Shown piece after piece: positions 1 through 8,484 of a DNA stretch of 14,796 bases. How positions within the stretch are numbered: the first letter of the stretch is position 1; every line of letters begins with the position of its first letter. The notes beneath the pieces are model-generated. The model ran no database searches. It was not told where the DNA came from and saw nothing but the letters and a program-made list of their open reading frames with translations. The DNA comes from Cladorrhinum sp. PSN259 (taxonomy: Eukaryota > Ascomycota > Sordariomycetes > Sordariales > Podosporaceae): the NCBI GenBank assembly GCA_033725935.1, contig MU867172.1, positions 1-14,796 of the forward strand, read 5' to 3'. The translations under genes were made by a program, and so were the position numbers.

Positions 1-180
1 GGCTAGTATAGCTTCTATAACCTTCCCTATTGTGGGGAGCAGGGCTATAGGCCTGTAGCCCGCCGGGGTCTTGTAATCTTCGGGCTTCTTGCCTGACGTC
101 TTTATTATTTGTTACACGGCGTGTGTGGCTTTGCCCGAGGCAGAGAGAGGCAGGGCCGAAATACCTACGGCACGGTCTTA
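1..180 (-). pseudogene. LINE-type (non-LTR) retrotransposon reverse transcriptase remnant, cut by window edge
   Basis: Read on the minus strand from base 120 to base 1, one frame gives 40 codons with a single internal TAA. It contains GYRPIALLPTIGKVIEAILA, the conserved start of the reverse-transcriptase domain in Tad1-like and other fungal LINEs (usual form: YRPI.LL...GK..E...A). Upstream of base 120 the similarity seems to continue in a different frame (a YFRPCLSLPRAK-like stretch), so at least one frameshift is also present. The element is therefore dead, and the rest of its polymerase lies to the left of the window. The family call rests on the conserved motif. The exact clade is inference. 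Confidence 0.8.
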
Positions 181-626
181 TTTATATAATACTGATTGAT
201 CACTCATCTGCAAAGTCCATCTCTGTGCCTCTGAATTTCGCATCATATTGCGGTTGCTCCCACAAACTGCATAATGGAGGGATCTTATAGACGCATAGCC
301 CACGAAAACTTTAATGTCCTTATTGCCGCGTTGTTACGAAGCACTTTATATCGCCCGTTAGCGGCACCGAGGGCAACCACGAGCCATTCGAGATAGGCCG
401 CTAACATAGCCCTCGAGCTTCTATATCGTTCACCTGCTCTTGCTCCCTGAAACCCATCCCTTGGAACTGACCCATTTCTTCTGACATAGCTCAATTCCTA
501 ATTATGCAAGGTATCGCACAGTCACAAGCACCTACCAAGTGTGTAGCTGCCTACGGTGCCAAGTGTAGTGCCCCGCTCAGATTATGTAACACAATCATGT
601 TGTACAACAATGTTTATTCTCCTCTC
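181..626. other. Intergenic stretch without a recognisable gene
   Basis: No ORF here has a believable composition, and a 70-codon minus-strand frame shows no family motif. The left part borders the LINE remnant. The right part is probably the upstream control region of the SIMPL gene. I see no clear tandem repeat or structured RNA. Confidence 0.5.
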
Positions 627-634
627 TATAAATA
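627..634 (+). promoter_or_regulatory. TATA box (TATAAATA), candidate core promoter for the SIMPL gene
   Basis: TATAAATA is followed about 30-50 bases later by a pyrimidine-rich stretch (CTTTTCTTCCTTTCCC near 666-681), which is a usual setting for a fungal transcription start. If transcription starts there, the leader is about 270 bases and carries an upstream ORF at 682-897. A second AT-rich core closer to the gene (TTTTTAATATAATTAAC, about 886-902) could instead give a leader of only about 20-30 bases. Confidence 0.45.
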
Positions 635-681
635 GGCCATGACCTTCCGGTCACACCTCGGATAACTTTTCTTCCTTTCCC

Positions 682-897
682 ATGCATTTCCCGAGGTTAT
701 TAAAGATCATTTTTATTAAATATCCTCTGTTCACGACCGCACCGCGGTCGAATACTTTAGCTCAAGCTGCTGGTTATGTTGCCACTCCCCAGTTACTCAC
801 CAGCCCCTTATCAGACGCAAACAACTGGAGGCATACCACACAGTCCCATACTTTAAAAGCATTGCACACCTCGGCTTCTTCAGGCTTTTTAATATAA
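682..897 (+). other. Possible 71-codon upstream ORF in the leader of the SIMPL gene
   Basis: The first ATG after the TATA box at 627 opens a 71-codon frame that closes 44 bases before the SIMPL start codon. The peptide shows no recognisable motif and its composition is unremarkable. If the transcript starts near 660, this frame would be met first by ribosomes and could limit translation of the main gene. If transcription starts near 915 instead, it is just promoter DNA. An intron in the leader is also possible. Confidence 0.25.
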
Positions 898-941
898 TTA
901 ACTAATTACATCAAACTCAAGAACTCTCCACATCGAGTAAA

Positions 942-1733
942 ATGGTACCTCAACTCGAAATTCATGTCGATGGCAAGGGGTCCTGTCTCCGGACAGCCGA
1001 GCGCTGTTTCCTACACCTCAGCATTGGATCAACCAACACAGATCAGTCGAAAGCTTTCAACGAAGCACAGGATACAGTAGCCAACATTACAAACACCATC
1101 CGGGCGCTTGCCACCAAGGCCGGAGATGGAAGCCCTCACGCCGATGCAGCTGTCACCGCTTTTACAGTAACCCCACTGAGCACCGTATCCCAGTACCAGC
1201 TGGACAAGAGTTACAGGGTGCTCAAAAATATGCCTAAAGAGCACACCGTCAGAGCGTCAGCCGAGGTCATCTTCCGCGACATGGTCCAGCTCGCCGAGGT
1301 GTCCAGCAAGCTCGCAAGGATGCCGCACGTATCCATATCCGGAACGGAGTGGCAGCTCACCAACGTTACGCGTGCCAAACTCGAGCGCGAAGCTAGGGTA
1401 AAGGCAATCACAGACGCAGTACAGAAAGCCCAAGATTATGCTGGAGTAGTCGGGAGACAGGTCATCGCCGTCGAAATCAGAGACCAGCTCTCGTCATTTG
1501 GTCCGAGATCGATGCCGGGCTTATATGCTGCCCAGACGCAGATGCAGCAGCAAAGCCAAATCACGCAAGGAGCAGCTCAGCATATCTCTAATATGTCTGG
1601 AGTCGCTTCAGATGGCCTTACACTGGAGCCGAAAACTATCACCGTCTCTGTGTGTGTCACCGCGAGGTTTATCTCCAACGATGAGGGTGGTGATGGCATG
1701 GAAGCTAGCAGTACGAAGCGGAAGCGAGTATAA
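942..1733 (+). CDS. SIMPL-domain (DUF541) protein, single exon
   Basis: 263 residues, no intron. The protein has the layout of the SIMPL/DUF541 family (bacterial relatives include YggE, linked to oxidative-stress defence): an N-terminal beta-rich part (residues 5-110), the conserved Ala/Lys-rich helix around 147-171 (ARVKAITDAVQKAQDYAGVV), and the closing beta strands around 228-245 (LEPKTITVSVCVTARF). A Gln-rich loop lies at 198-209. Unlike the bacterial members, it has no signal peptide. It ends in the basic run TKRKRV (258-263), which looks like a short nuclear localisation signal. The start codon is the first in frame and has A at -3. The biochemical function of fungal members is not known to me, so a stress-related role would be inference from bacteria. 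Confidence 0.88.
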   Translation: MVPQLEIHVDGKGSCLRTAERCFLHLSIGSTNTDQSKAFNEAQDTVANITNTIRALATKAGDGSPHADAAVTAFTVTPLSTVSQYQLDKSYRVLKNMPKEHTVRASAEVIFRDMVQLAEVSSKLARMPHVSISGTEWQLTNVTRAKLEREARVKAITDAVQKAQDYAGVVGRQVIAVEIRDQLSSFGPRSMPGLYAAQTQMQQQSQITQGAAQHISNMSGVASDGLTLEPKTITVSVCVTARFISNDEGGDGMEASSTKRKRV

Positions 1734-2139
1734 TACTATCTTACAATATCGACAGTTGAATTAGGGGTGTCTCGTGGGGTATATAGCCACTGTAATATTA
1801 AGGGCATGCACTAGAGAAGTGAGGAGAGAATGAGAGACAATTAAACAGACGGTTAATTGCATCATTATTGCGCTCATTGAGTGACCTATTATTACTAACA
1901 GTGTGCCACTTGGCGTAAAATTAAGAATATTGACTAAAGACCAAAAAAATTAGCTATAAGCTTAAAAGACTTGATTTAAGTAAGTTTTCTTTAATTCTCT
2001 ATATTTCAGACTTTCCGTAAACAGCACAAGGTTAATATGTTAATGAAATCTCAAGATAGCCTTAGTATTCTTATCCTAGAGATCAACGGCTAAAAATTAC
2101 AGAAAGCTATCTATTAACTTAAGTTTAGCCACGACTTAC
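1734..2139. other. AT-rich intergenic block, RIP-like composition
   Basis: Very TA-rich DNA (many TTAA, TATA and CTTAAG words) with no ORF of interest. The first part holds the 3' end of the SIMPL transcript. The rest is probably mutated repeat DNA continuous with the pseudogene to its right. I see no intact motif. Confidence 0.5.
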
Positions 2140-3541
2140 CTAGAATGGCGCACTTAAGTATCGGTTACTTGTCTTATCCCTCTTTTCACATTCCTTTTTG
2201 GATAAAACGTTCCGCAGTCCTTTAATCTCCATGCCCCCAGGGCTGCCTGATGTCTTGAAAATCGTACCATCCAATCCGAGCAGTAGGCTTATGTTGATTT
2301 ATTGGTCGGGAAAGTGCCGCCTAAACCATGGATACCATGGATCATCCCGGCTCACCTCCACAGGTTTCAGGTACCCAAAGGAGGAGGTTACTGCTACTAA
2401 TGAGTCGTTTGTGAGTTTTTGGGGAGTATCTGCTATTATTATAGCGTCGAGGCCATCAAGAGTGGTATATTGCATTAGCTAAGCATTAGTATCCCTCTCT
2501 AGTTCGTAGTTTTCCCCGTTATAAAGGCCTAGCTCTTCATGTTCCTGAAGGCGGAGAGTCTTTTTAACAACTTCCCTAACTCTTATTCGTTCTTTTTCAA
2601 TTAGTGGCTTCTCGGGCCACCATTAATTTATTCCTTTATCCTCTCTAATATTATTATAGTTAAGGTCATTTCTCTCGGTAGTACTGCTACTATTGTTACT
2701 AGCATTGCTTTAGTCCTTAAGTGCGCTATTGATATTATGAGGTAGTGGCGGAAGGATGCTAGGTCTCCAATTTTAGACACGCTTAATTCCTTCTCCATAC
2801 TCCTCGGATTCCCTCCACGCCTTTACGCTCACTTCGACGCAACGTACTAGTTGAGCGGAAGGGCTTGAGTTTTTTGGGTAATCGGGCATAAATTCAGCAT
2901 TAGACAGCAGTTAGCTAGCAATAGGGCCCTCAAGACTGCCGGACTTATTCTGTCAAGGGGGCTTTATAAGCGCCTATCGAAGAATCCAGATCCTTCTATA
3001 CTACGCTTCGATAGCCACAGCAAGACTCTCTCTCTTTTTATTCACTCTTCTCTCAGCTTCGGCTTTCTTATCATGATCATTAGCATTTTTATCATCTTCA
3101 TCCATAGTTGCCCTAAGGAGTTTAAGTTCCTCCTCATATTCGTAATCCCGTATTTTATTCGGTTATTCATTAGGACCTTTATCGTTACGCCAGGCCAGGT
3201 AATTAACACGGTCAGCAATCTTGATGCATCCAAAGTAATGGTGGAGGTGATCTCGTATATTTTCGCCATACTCTTCCTCAAAAGGACAGGTGATTCGGTG
3301 GCCAGAATCCGGATTCAAATTAAAGGTATTTGATCTGCATGGAGACTTCTAGGTCTTCATTTTGGATTATATCATAAGCTAACGTCTTTAAGCTTTGCTT
3401 AGATTCCACAAGGTCTTGGGCAAGGAACTATAACCGTTTGAAAACCACACTCTTCCTTATCCAATATATGAGATGATATTTCGGTGCCTTTGAGTGGCGT
3501 TTGCCACCATTTCCATTATTCTTATTCTTCTTAGAAGGCAT
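2140..3541 (-). pseudogene. RIP-type degraded protein-coding gene, family not recognised
   Basis: On the minus strand one reading frame (codon starts in register with base 3270) stays protein-like from about 3350 down to a final TAG at 2142-2140, close to 400 codons. It is interrupted by about ten in-frame stops, nine of them TAA or TAG and one TGA. All could arise from CAA, CAG or CGA by C-to-T change. Readable parts, in order: FEEEYGENIRDHLHHYFGCI; an acidic and basic helical stretch (EEELKLLRATMDEDDKNAND, then EAERRVNKKRESLAV); an Asn/Ser-rich linker (SNASNNSSSTTERND); a charged helix (EKERIRVREVVKKTLRLQEH); and a Trp-rich patch (SRDDPWYPWFRRHF). A different frame starting at ATG 3541 (MPSKKNKNNGNGGKRHSK) probably held the N-terminus and is joined by an intron or a one-base indel near 3355. 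It could be a transposon protein or a duplicated host gene. Confidence 0.6.
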
Positions 3542-4171
3542 CTGATATAATCAGCTTAATAAAGGTGACGGAATCGGGCTAGTTGTGCCTTACTGGGGTA
3601 TTAGGATAGTACTGAGAGAGTTCTTCTTCGCTCGCGGGGTTCGGACTGCAAGGCAGGGTTCTGTTAGCTGGTACGGGGACAAGCCCTCTCACGAACACAA
3701 GACTTACTGGTACTTACTTGCCCGGAGGTTCAAGTGTGTTGTGAAAGGAAGAAGATGGGTAGGAAGAAGATAGGTAGGAAGGATAGACTTATAATGGAAA
3801 GTTGCCTAATATAGTTCTTAATTATATACGCGCAGGGCGAATGCCCTAGCAGCTAGCCTTATCACCACATCTGGCGACAGTTAAAGGTATCGCGAGATCT
3901 TAGTTATGGGCGTTGTCGTGGCGCCTGCGACCGAGTCGTGCCTTATCAATCGAGCCATGTATAAAGTGTGTATAATTACTTAATTATTATTCGGGTTATT
4001 TTTTTTTCCGGTTATGCCCGATAACGCTCAGAATTAACAACGATTTGATCTGCATGCCATCTTGAGGTCGGTTATAGATGTTCTCATCGAATGTAGGTCT
4101 CGTTGCTCTTGCACAAAGATTCGGAGACATTATGCACCGGTACTGGGTCTTTAATAGATAGCACCACACAA
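3542..4171. other. Gene-free stretch with repeat fragments
   Basis: No believable gene. A 62-codon plus-strand frame (3585-3773) lacks any motif and overlaps repeats. The stretch holds a 20-bp word at 3637-3656 that recurs at 14564-14583 with one mismatch, and the purine-rich 15-bp tandem repeat at 3746-3785. A TA-rich part (3800-4010) follows. The shared word suggests that old transposon sequence is present here. Confidence 0.45.
3746..3785. repeat. Purine-rich 15-bp tandem repeat, about 2.5 copies
   Basis: AGGAAGAAGATGGGT at 3746-3760 is followed directly by AGGAAGAAGATAGGT at 3761-3775 (one change), then a partial third unit, AGGAAGGATAG. It is a minisatellite-like array with no sign of being coding. 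Confidence 0.7.
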
Positions 4172-4194
4172 CCCCCTCCCACCCCCCCTCCCCC
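4172..4194 (-). other. G-quadruplex-type tract on the minus strand
   Basis: The plus strand reads C5-T-C3-A-C7-T-C5. The minus strand therefore has four runs of three or more G separated by single bases. Short-loop motifs like this are the most stable predicted G-quadruplexes. The tract lies about 700 bases upstream of the HET gene in otherwise AT-leaning DNA. Whether it folds or acts in the cell cannot be told from sequence. Confidence 0.7.
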
Positions 4195-4446
4195 ACACTT
4201 AGCGATGATGCGATGGTAGAAATTTCCTGATGCCCATCCAATAGAAAGGTTTGGCACGCACCGCGGCTGGAAATATTGATGGGGTGCGCGGCGCAGCAGC
4301 TTCAAGCAGTCTGGCGATTGACGAATCTGAGCGCAATGATAATGATGCACGCTCGTGGGGTCTCACAATATGCATTGCCGATCGGGGCTCTACCATGCAA
4401 GGCCTTTTCACTAAAACGGAATATACCCTAATTACGGATGGGAACT

Positions 4447-4538
4447 GATCGCGAGGCACCCCCTTTTTAATAAATGGGCACCCCCAACACTTGATCGGTA
4501 GGCAACCCCTTTTTGATAAATAGGCACCCCTCCAGGTT
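4447..4538. repeat. 46-bp tandem duplication
   Basis: Two adjacent 46-bp units start with GATCG at 4447 and at 4493. The first 40 positions agree at roughly 33, sharing the cores CCCCTTTTT, ATAAAT and GGCACCCC. The period is not a multiple of three, so the 129-codon minus-strand frame across it is not a protein repeat. It sits directly before a TATA box at 4544, an arrangement that could be upstream elements of a promoter or part of an LTR. Confidence 0.65.
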
Positions 4539-4543
4539 AGGGT

Positions 4544-4550
4544 TATATAA
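4544..4550 (+). promoter_or_regulatory. TATA box (TATATAA), possible HET gene or LTR promoter
   Basis: TATATAA follows the 46-bp duplication and is followed by AGCAATTCTCACTTTCTG, a plausible start region. It lies about 320 bases before the HET start codon, so it could drive that gene with a long leader. Equally it could be the core of an old LTR promoter. Confidence 0.35.
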
Positions 4551-4872
4551 GCAATTCTCACTTTCTGAACAAGTTCAATTATGCGCAATTAAGTACAGTT
4601 AGGAGGGAAACCGGCGTCCGGTCCTACACTCTTTAATGTATTTAAGCACAGACCAGCTATGCTTCTGAAATATTTAGGTACATTGAGAGGCTACTACTAG
4701 CTAACATGTGCTTACTTCCGTATGCTGATTCTGCAGCGCAAGTATCTTTTAGCCTATGCCTGCACAACCCCGCCCATTTAGCGGCCTAGCAGGCAGCACT
4801 CTGCTTTTAGGGATTTTCCTCCTTCATCACTCAGTTTTCTTCACGTTCAAGCAACTGGAGGCGAGTCAAAAG

Positions 4873-6948
4873 ATGACACTTCAGTACACATCCCTTGACA
4901 GCTCTAAACCTCAAATCCGTCTTTTGACGGTCCACCCTGGTGAGTTAGAATAACGCTACCCACGCACTTTAAATTTCATGCAAAGGTGGAGGACTAATCA
5001 GCCACCCACAGGTGGATTCGATGATGAAATCAAATGCTCACTTCATCTTACCTCTCTCGATGAAACCATCGCCTTCACAGCCCTCTCGTACGTTTGGGGG
5101 GATCCATCTATCTGCGAGCCCATTATCGTTAATGGGTCAGTAGTCTCCGTCACTGTTAACTTAAAGGCGGCTTTGCGCCGGCTTCGCCAGGAGGAGAATC
5201 CACAGGTTCTGTGGGTCGACGCCATCTGCATTAACCAGGCAGACCTTGATGAAAAGGCCGCCCAAATCCCGTTTATGAGTCGCATATACTCAACTGCCGG
5301 AAGAGTTGTTGCCTGGCTGGGCGAAGATCACGAATTTCTTGGGCTGACTCTGTCTTGGATACGGACTCATGTGCAAAAGGAGATGGGACCGTCATGGCCA
5401 TTCTGGCCCACACTGGATTCCAAAGTCGAAACATTGCCGATTTTTCAAGATCGAACATTGGCGGTTCTCGGAGCAAAAATCGGTTACATTAAGTTCATCA
5501 CAAACCCGTATTGGGAACGGATCTGGACATTCGCAGAGTTTTGGCTACCTTCACAGGAACCGGAGTGTGTATGCGGGCCGTACTCATTCCATGCATCAAT
5601 TTTTCCAGATATGGTTGCCAGTGAGAAATTTGGCGACATCACACAGAGGACTCATCAGCGCCTTAATGGGGTTGAGCTTGATGCACTTGCCAAACCGGGA
5701 GTCTTAACTGAGAGCGTCCTGAACGAATGCAACGATCAAACCCTTCCCTGCACCCTGGCATCTACGCAGAGTTTGAAGAATTTTGCAAATGGCGAGATGC
5801 GGCTCGAACAAGTAAACACCACCATCAATACAACGCTGCCAGTAGTCGCAAAACGTACGGGGCTCGCTTTGTTTGATGATGATATGGATGCGCGTGAAAG
5901 TATTTCCTCGGGCCACCAACGAGCTCTATACAGCATGAGAGGCTCAGGAGCAATGGGAGGCATGAGAATTAACCGGAAACGTTCAGTTCCATGGAGTGCA
6001 GCATCCGCACTGTTGAACACATCGGGACGCAGGTTCACTGACCCGCATGATCGGGTATATGGCCTGTATTCACTCGTCCCGAACCTAAGAGAGGCATTCT
6101 CGCCGAGTTACAATAAACCTGTCATTCAAGTGGTACAGGAGACCTGCGCGTTTGTATTTAACATTCATCCCGCCGACGAAATAGTCACAACAACTCGCAA
6201 TTTTCAGACGTTTTTTGGTTTCATGTTCGCGACTTTTCCACCCCGCAAAGACAGGTTTACAGACATCAAGTATGCCTCCTGGGCGCTTGACCTCCTGGGA
6301 GAGGACGCAGGCACTCCTCGGGCCTGGATGTCACCATCACTTCGGCATCACCACGCCTTGCCTTACGCGAGGGCGGATACAGGACTTCTGGTTCTGCACG
6401 CTCGTTACCTTGGAAACTGTCAAGTCTACAGGAGATTCGGAACGCACACGAAAGAGATAGAGCAACTCTCCCAGATGTGTCGAGATGTTAGCACGGATGA
6501 CCAGAAGATCAAACAGCTCCGAGTTTACTCTACTTATGAGCACCCGGAAGTTAGCTATCTTTCGGATGCCGAGTTGCTGCAGTATTTCAGCCACCAATTG
6601 TCGTTAGGCTTGTCTCATCAGGAGAAAGAGAGCGGAGAGGGCTGCGACGTCACTTTCTACATTATGTTGTCGGACCTGGAGGGCAAAGCTTTAATACAAA
6701 CCCGAGGGCGTTTCGGCGTTTCTTTTGGCCACAGTGACGAGCAAGACGGGGATGTGATTGTTCTTTGTCCAGCAATGGCCCACCCGCTGGTGCTAAGGGT
6801 TGGGGAACCAGATCCATGCTATGGTGATGTGAGGTATAAAATCGTGGGGATAGTGTACGTTGAAGGGATCATAGAGGACGGTGGTCTTGATAAGGGTTTT
6901 GTCGAAGAATTGTTAAAGGAACCGCTCCAAGTCTTTCATATTACATGA
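4873..6948 (+). CDS. HET-domain (heterokaryon incompatibility) protein, two exons
   Basis: Proposed exons are 4873-4939 and 5012-6948, giving 667 residues. The 72-base intron has donor GTGAGT, branch ACTAATC and acceptor CAG. It is needed because the N-terminus MTLQYTSLDSSKPQIRLLTV, typical of HET proteins, lies in exon 1. HET-domain (PF06985) hallmarks are ALSYVWGD (46-53), LWVDAICINQ (89-98), VVAWLGE (121-127) and NPYWERIW (187-194). The usual QE after this last motif reads AE here. DPHDRVYGLYSL follows at 366-377. The C-terminus carries the common closing module (VLCPAMAHPLVLR, then YKIVGIVYVEGI). In family members, HET domains trigger cell death on non-self contact or sense partner proteins. 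No NACHT or repeat domain is attached, so this is a HET-only protein. An in-frame ATG at 4756 could add 39 residues but lies outside the conserved start. Exon 2 has no further stop or frameshift. Confidence 0.93.
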
Positions 6949-7048
6949 ACGCTACGGTTAGACTCAAACGGAATGTCACACATCACAGTATTAAGCAAGT
7001 CGCTGCCCGTTGGGAAGAATGGACCACGCCGAGGTGTTAAAGTGGTAG

Positions 7049-8170
7049 ATGCTGAAGGTCGATCGATGCTGCGACGGAAGATTGCGCAGCATAGTTGTGA
7101 CGACATCAACAGCCGCCGCCGCTAATGTTGAAGTTGGTTCGTTCGCCTGCCTGATCCGGAGTGCAAAGCCAGCCGTGGTCTCGTTCAACTTTGGAGTCAA
7201 CATTCAGGACAGCTCCTCCGCTGTTTCCCGCATCCGAGAGGCTTGGAATGCGAGGCGGCAAAAGGAGCCCACGGGGGCCCAAGCCCGTATCGTGTTGCAA
7301 CTTCCAGGTGATCCGGTCGCGGCGCAAGATGACAAGCCGACTATTCATATCACAATCTCGCAGCAGGATTCTACCACTTTGCAATTCCTCGACAGCAACA
7401 TGGTCGCCTTGGAGCATGTACCCGCCGTGAAAGTTAATGATGCCGACCTCGCACCCAAGTTGCTGTATCTGATCCTTCACCCGTGCTCTTACCAGCGCCT
7501 GCTCAACCTAACATCCAGCCAGCCTGGCGACGAGGCGAGACCAGCTTTTACATTCAACCTCAAGAAGCGAGAGGACATGATGACCCATGACGATTCCAGC
7601 ATCGACATGAAGTACGAGATGAGTTTTCGCAACGACAGCCCCTACCAAATTTACGTCACCATCCTTAACCTCGACGCTCCCTACGGGGTCACTCAGGTTT
7701 TCCCCTTGAACTGTGAATCCAGTTTTTCTGTCAGAAGCGGGGATCGCATCCAGAACGCCATTGTTAAGATTCGAACCCCAAAGCTGCTGAATGATGCCTT
7801 GCAAAGGCTGGGGTCATGTTTCGTCATGCGCGACATCTTCAAAACCATGGTGACGTACAAGGAAACGACGTTTGCGCACTACCGTCAGCCGGAGCTCAAG
7901 GGATGGGACTCTGATGAATGGAAACAAACGAGGGGTGAGTCTCCACAGCCGGACTGGCGGCTAATTAGCGTTATGTATGTGCCGGATGCGGATGTGAATA
8001 AGTTCTGGGTTGAGACGAAGGAAATTCGTACCCACAAGGGTACTGTTACCGACAGTGGCATGGTGCCCCAGCCTGAAATTGCACCGCCGCTCATTTTACC
8101 GCGTACCCATTCTCCTACAGCGGGAGAGACATGGTTCAGCAGGCGTCCTTCGGGCTGGGACGATTGGTGA
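7049..8170 (+). CDS. Protein with a C-terminal domain like that of fungal caspase-like proteins (no caspase domain)
   Basis: 373 residues in one open frame. The first ATG is preceded directly by an in-frame TAG. Residues about 185-300 (FRNDSPYQIYVTILNLD, GVTQVFPLN, then FKTMVTYKETTFAHYRQPEL) resemble the beta-rich region after the peptidase C14 domain in many ascomycete caspase-like proteins, where a polypeptide 'NLDP...QVFP' and 'FK..VT..PT.F' pattern recurs. This is recognition from memory, not a search. No caspase His/Cys motif is visible, so the protein is either a stand-alone accessory domain or the surviving 3' part of a larger gene. The N-terminal 150 residues are not recognised. It begins only 100 bases after the HET stop codon, too short for a normal intergenic region, so a shared transcript or a lost joining exon is possible. 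The end is SGWDDW. Confidence 0.6.
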   Translation: MLKVDRCCDGRLRSIVVTTSTAAAANVEVGSFACLIRSAKPAVVSFNFGVNIQDSSSAVSRIREAWNARRQKEPTGAQARIVLQLPGDPVAAQDDKPTIHITISQQDSTTLQFLDSNMVALEHVPAVKVNDADLAPKLLYLILHPCSYQRLLNLTSSQPGDEARPAFTFNLKKREDMMTHDDSSIDMKYEMSFRNDSPYQIYVTILNLDAPYGVTQVFPLNCESSFSVRSGDRIQNAIVKIRTPKLLNDALQRLGSCFVMRDIFKTMVTYKETTFAHYRQPELKGWDSDEWKQTRGESPQPDWRLISVMYVPDADVNKFWVETKEIRTHKGTVTDSGMVPQPEIAPPLILPRTHSPTAGETWFSRRPSGWDDW

Positions 8171-8395
8171 TTTCACTGAGGAGGATTTGGTTGCCGTGTT
8201 TTAACGTGTTTATAGGTTCTGACCAGATTTACGAGTGGATGTGTCTGCATGTTAACTACGGAGAAATCCCTGCACAGCATTATCGCTATTGTCGCTGGTT
8301 CGAAAAGCGCTTCCATGTTGGGCATGATACCTTAAAATACCTTCTCCCTGAACATTCTTTGCTGCGCAGGCGGAGAGGACTGAAGCGAAGCTCTA

Positions 8396-8411
8396 TGGGG
8401 GCAAGCCCCCA
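8396..8411. repeat. Perfect 7-bp inverted repeat with a 2-base loop (GC-rich hairpin)
   Basis: TGGGGGC-AA-GCCCCCA lies 226 bases after the stop codon at 8170 and is flanked by GCGAAGCTC and CGCTACGCTCG words. It could form in RNA from the preceding gene, or it could be part of a transposon end. It is not a bacterial-type terminator, as this is a eukaryote. Confidence 0.6.
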
Positions 8412-8448
8412 AACCTCCTCTCGCTACGCTCGATATATATAGTATGGG

Positions 8449-8484
8449 AGGTGTGGTATAAGGTGTGGTGGGAGGTTCGGTATG
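8449..8484. repeat. 12-bp tandem repeat, three units
   Basis: AGGTGTGGTATA (8449-8460), AGGTGTGGTGGG (8461-8472) and AGGTTCGGTATG (8473-8484) run head to tail, with a weaker fourth unit. The array begins 38 bases after the GC-rich hairpin. Together they look like the edge of a small repeat element, not gene sequence. Confidence 0.6.

Noticed and set aside
3073..3333. 86-codon plus-strand frame rich in Ile and Phe
   Set aside because: It is the complement of the charged region in the minus-strand pseudogene. The hydrophobic look is a mirror effect.
3585..3773. 62-codon plus-strand frame as a gene
   Set aside because: It overlaps the dispersed 20-bp word and the 15-bp tandem repeat and has no motif.
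4537..4545. TTAGGGTTA, like fungal telomere repeats
   Set aside because: It is only one and a half units, with no array. Chance or part of the nearby repeat is more likely.
4199..4588. 129-codon minus-strand frame
   Set aside because: It crosses the 46-bp tandem duplication, whose period is not a multiple of three, and shows no domain or natural codon pattern.
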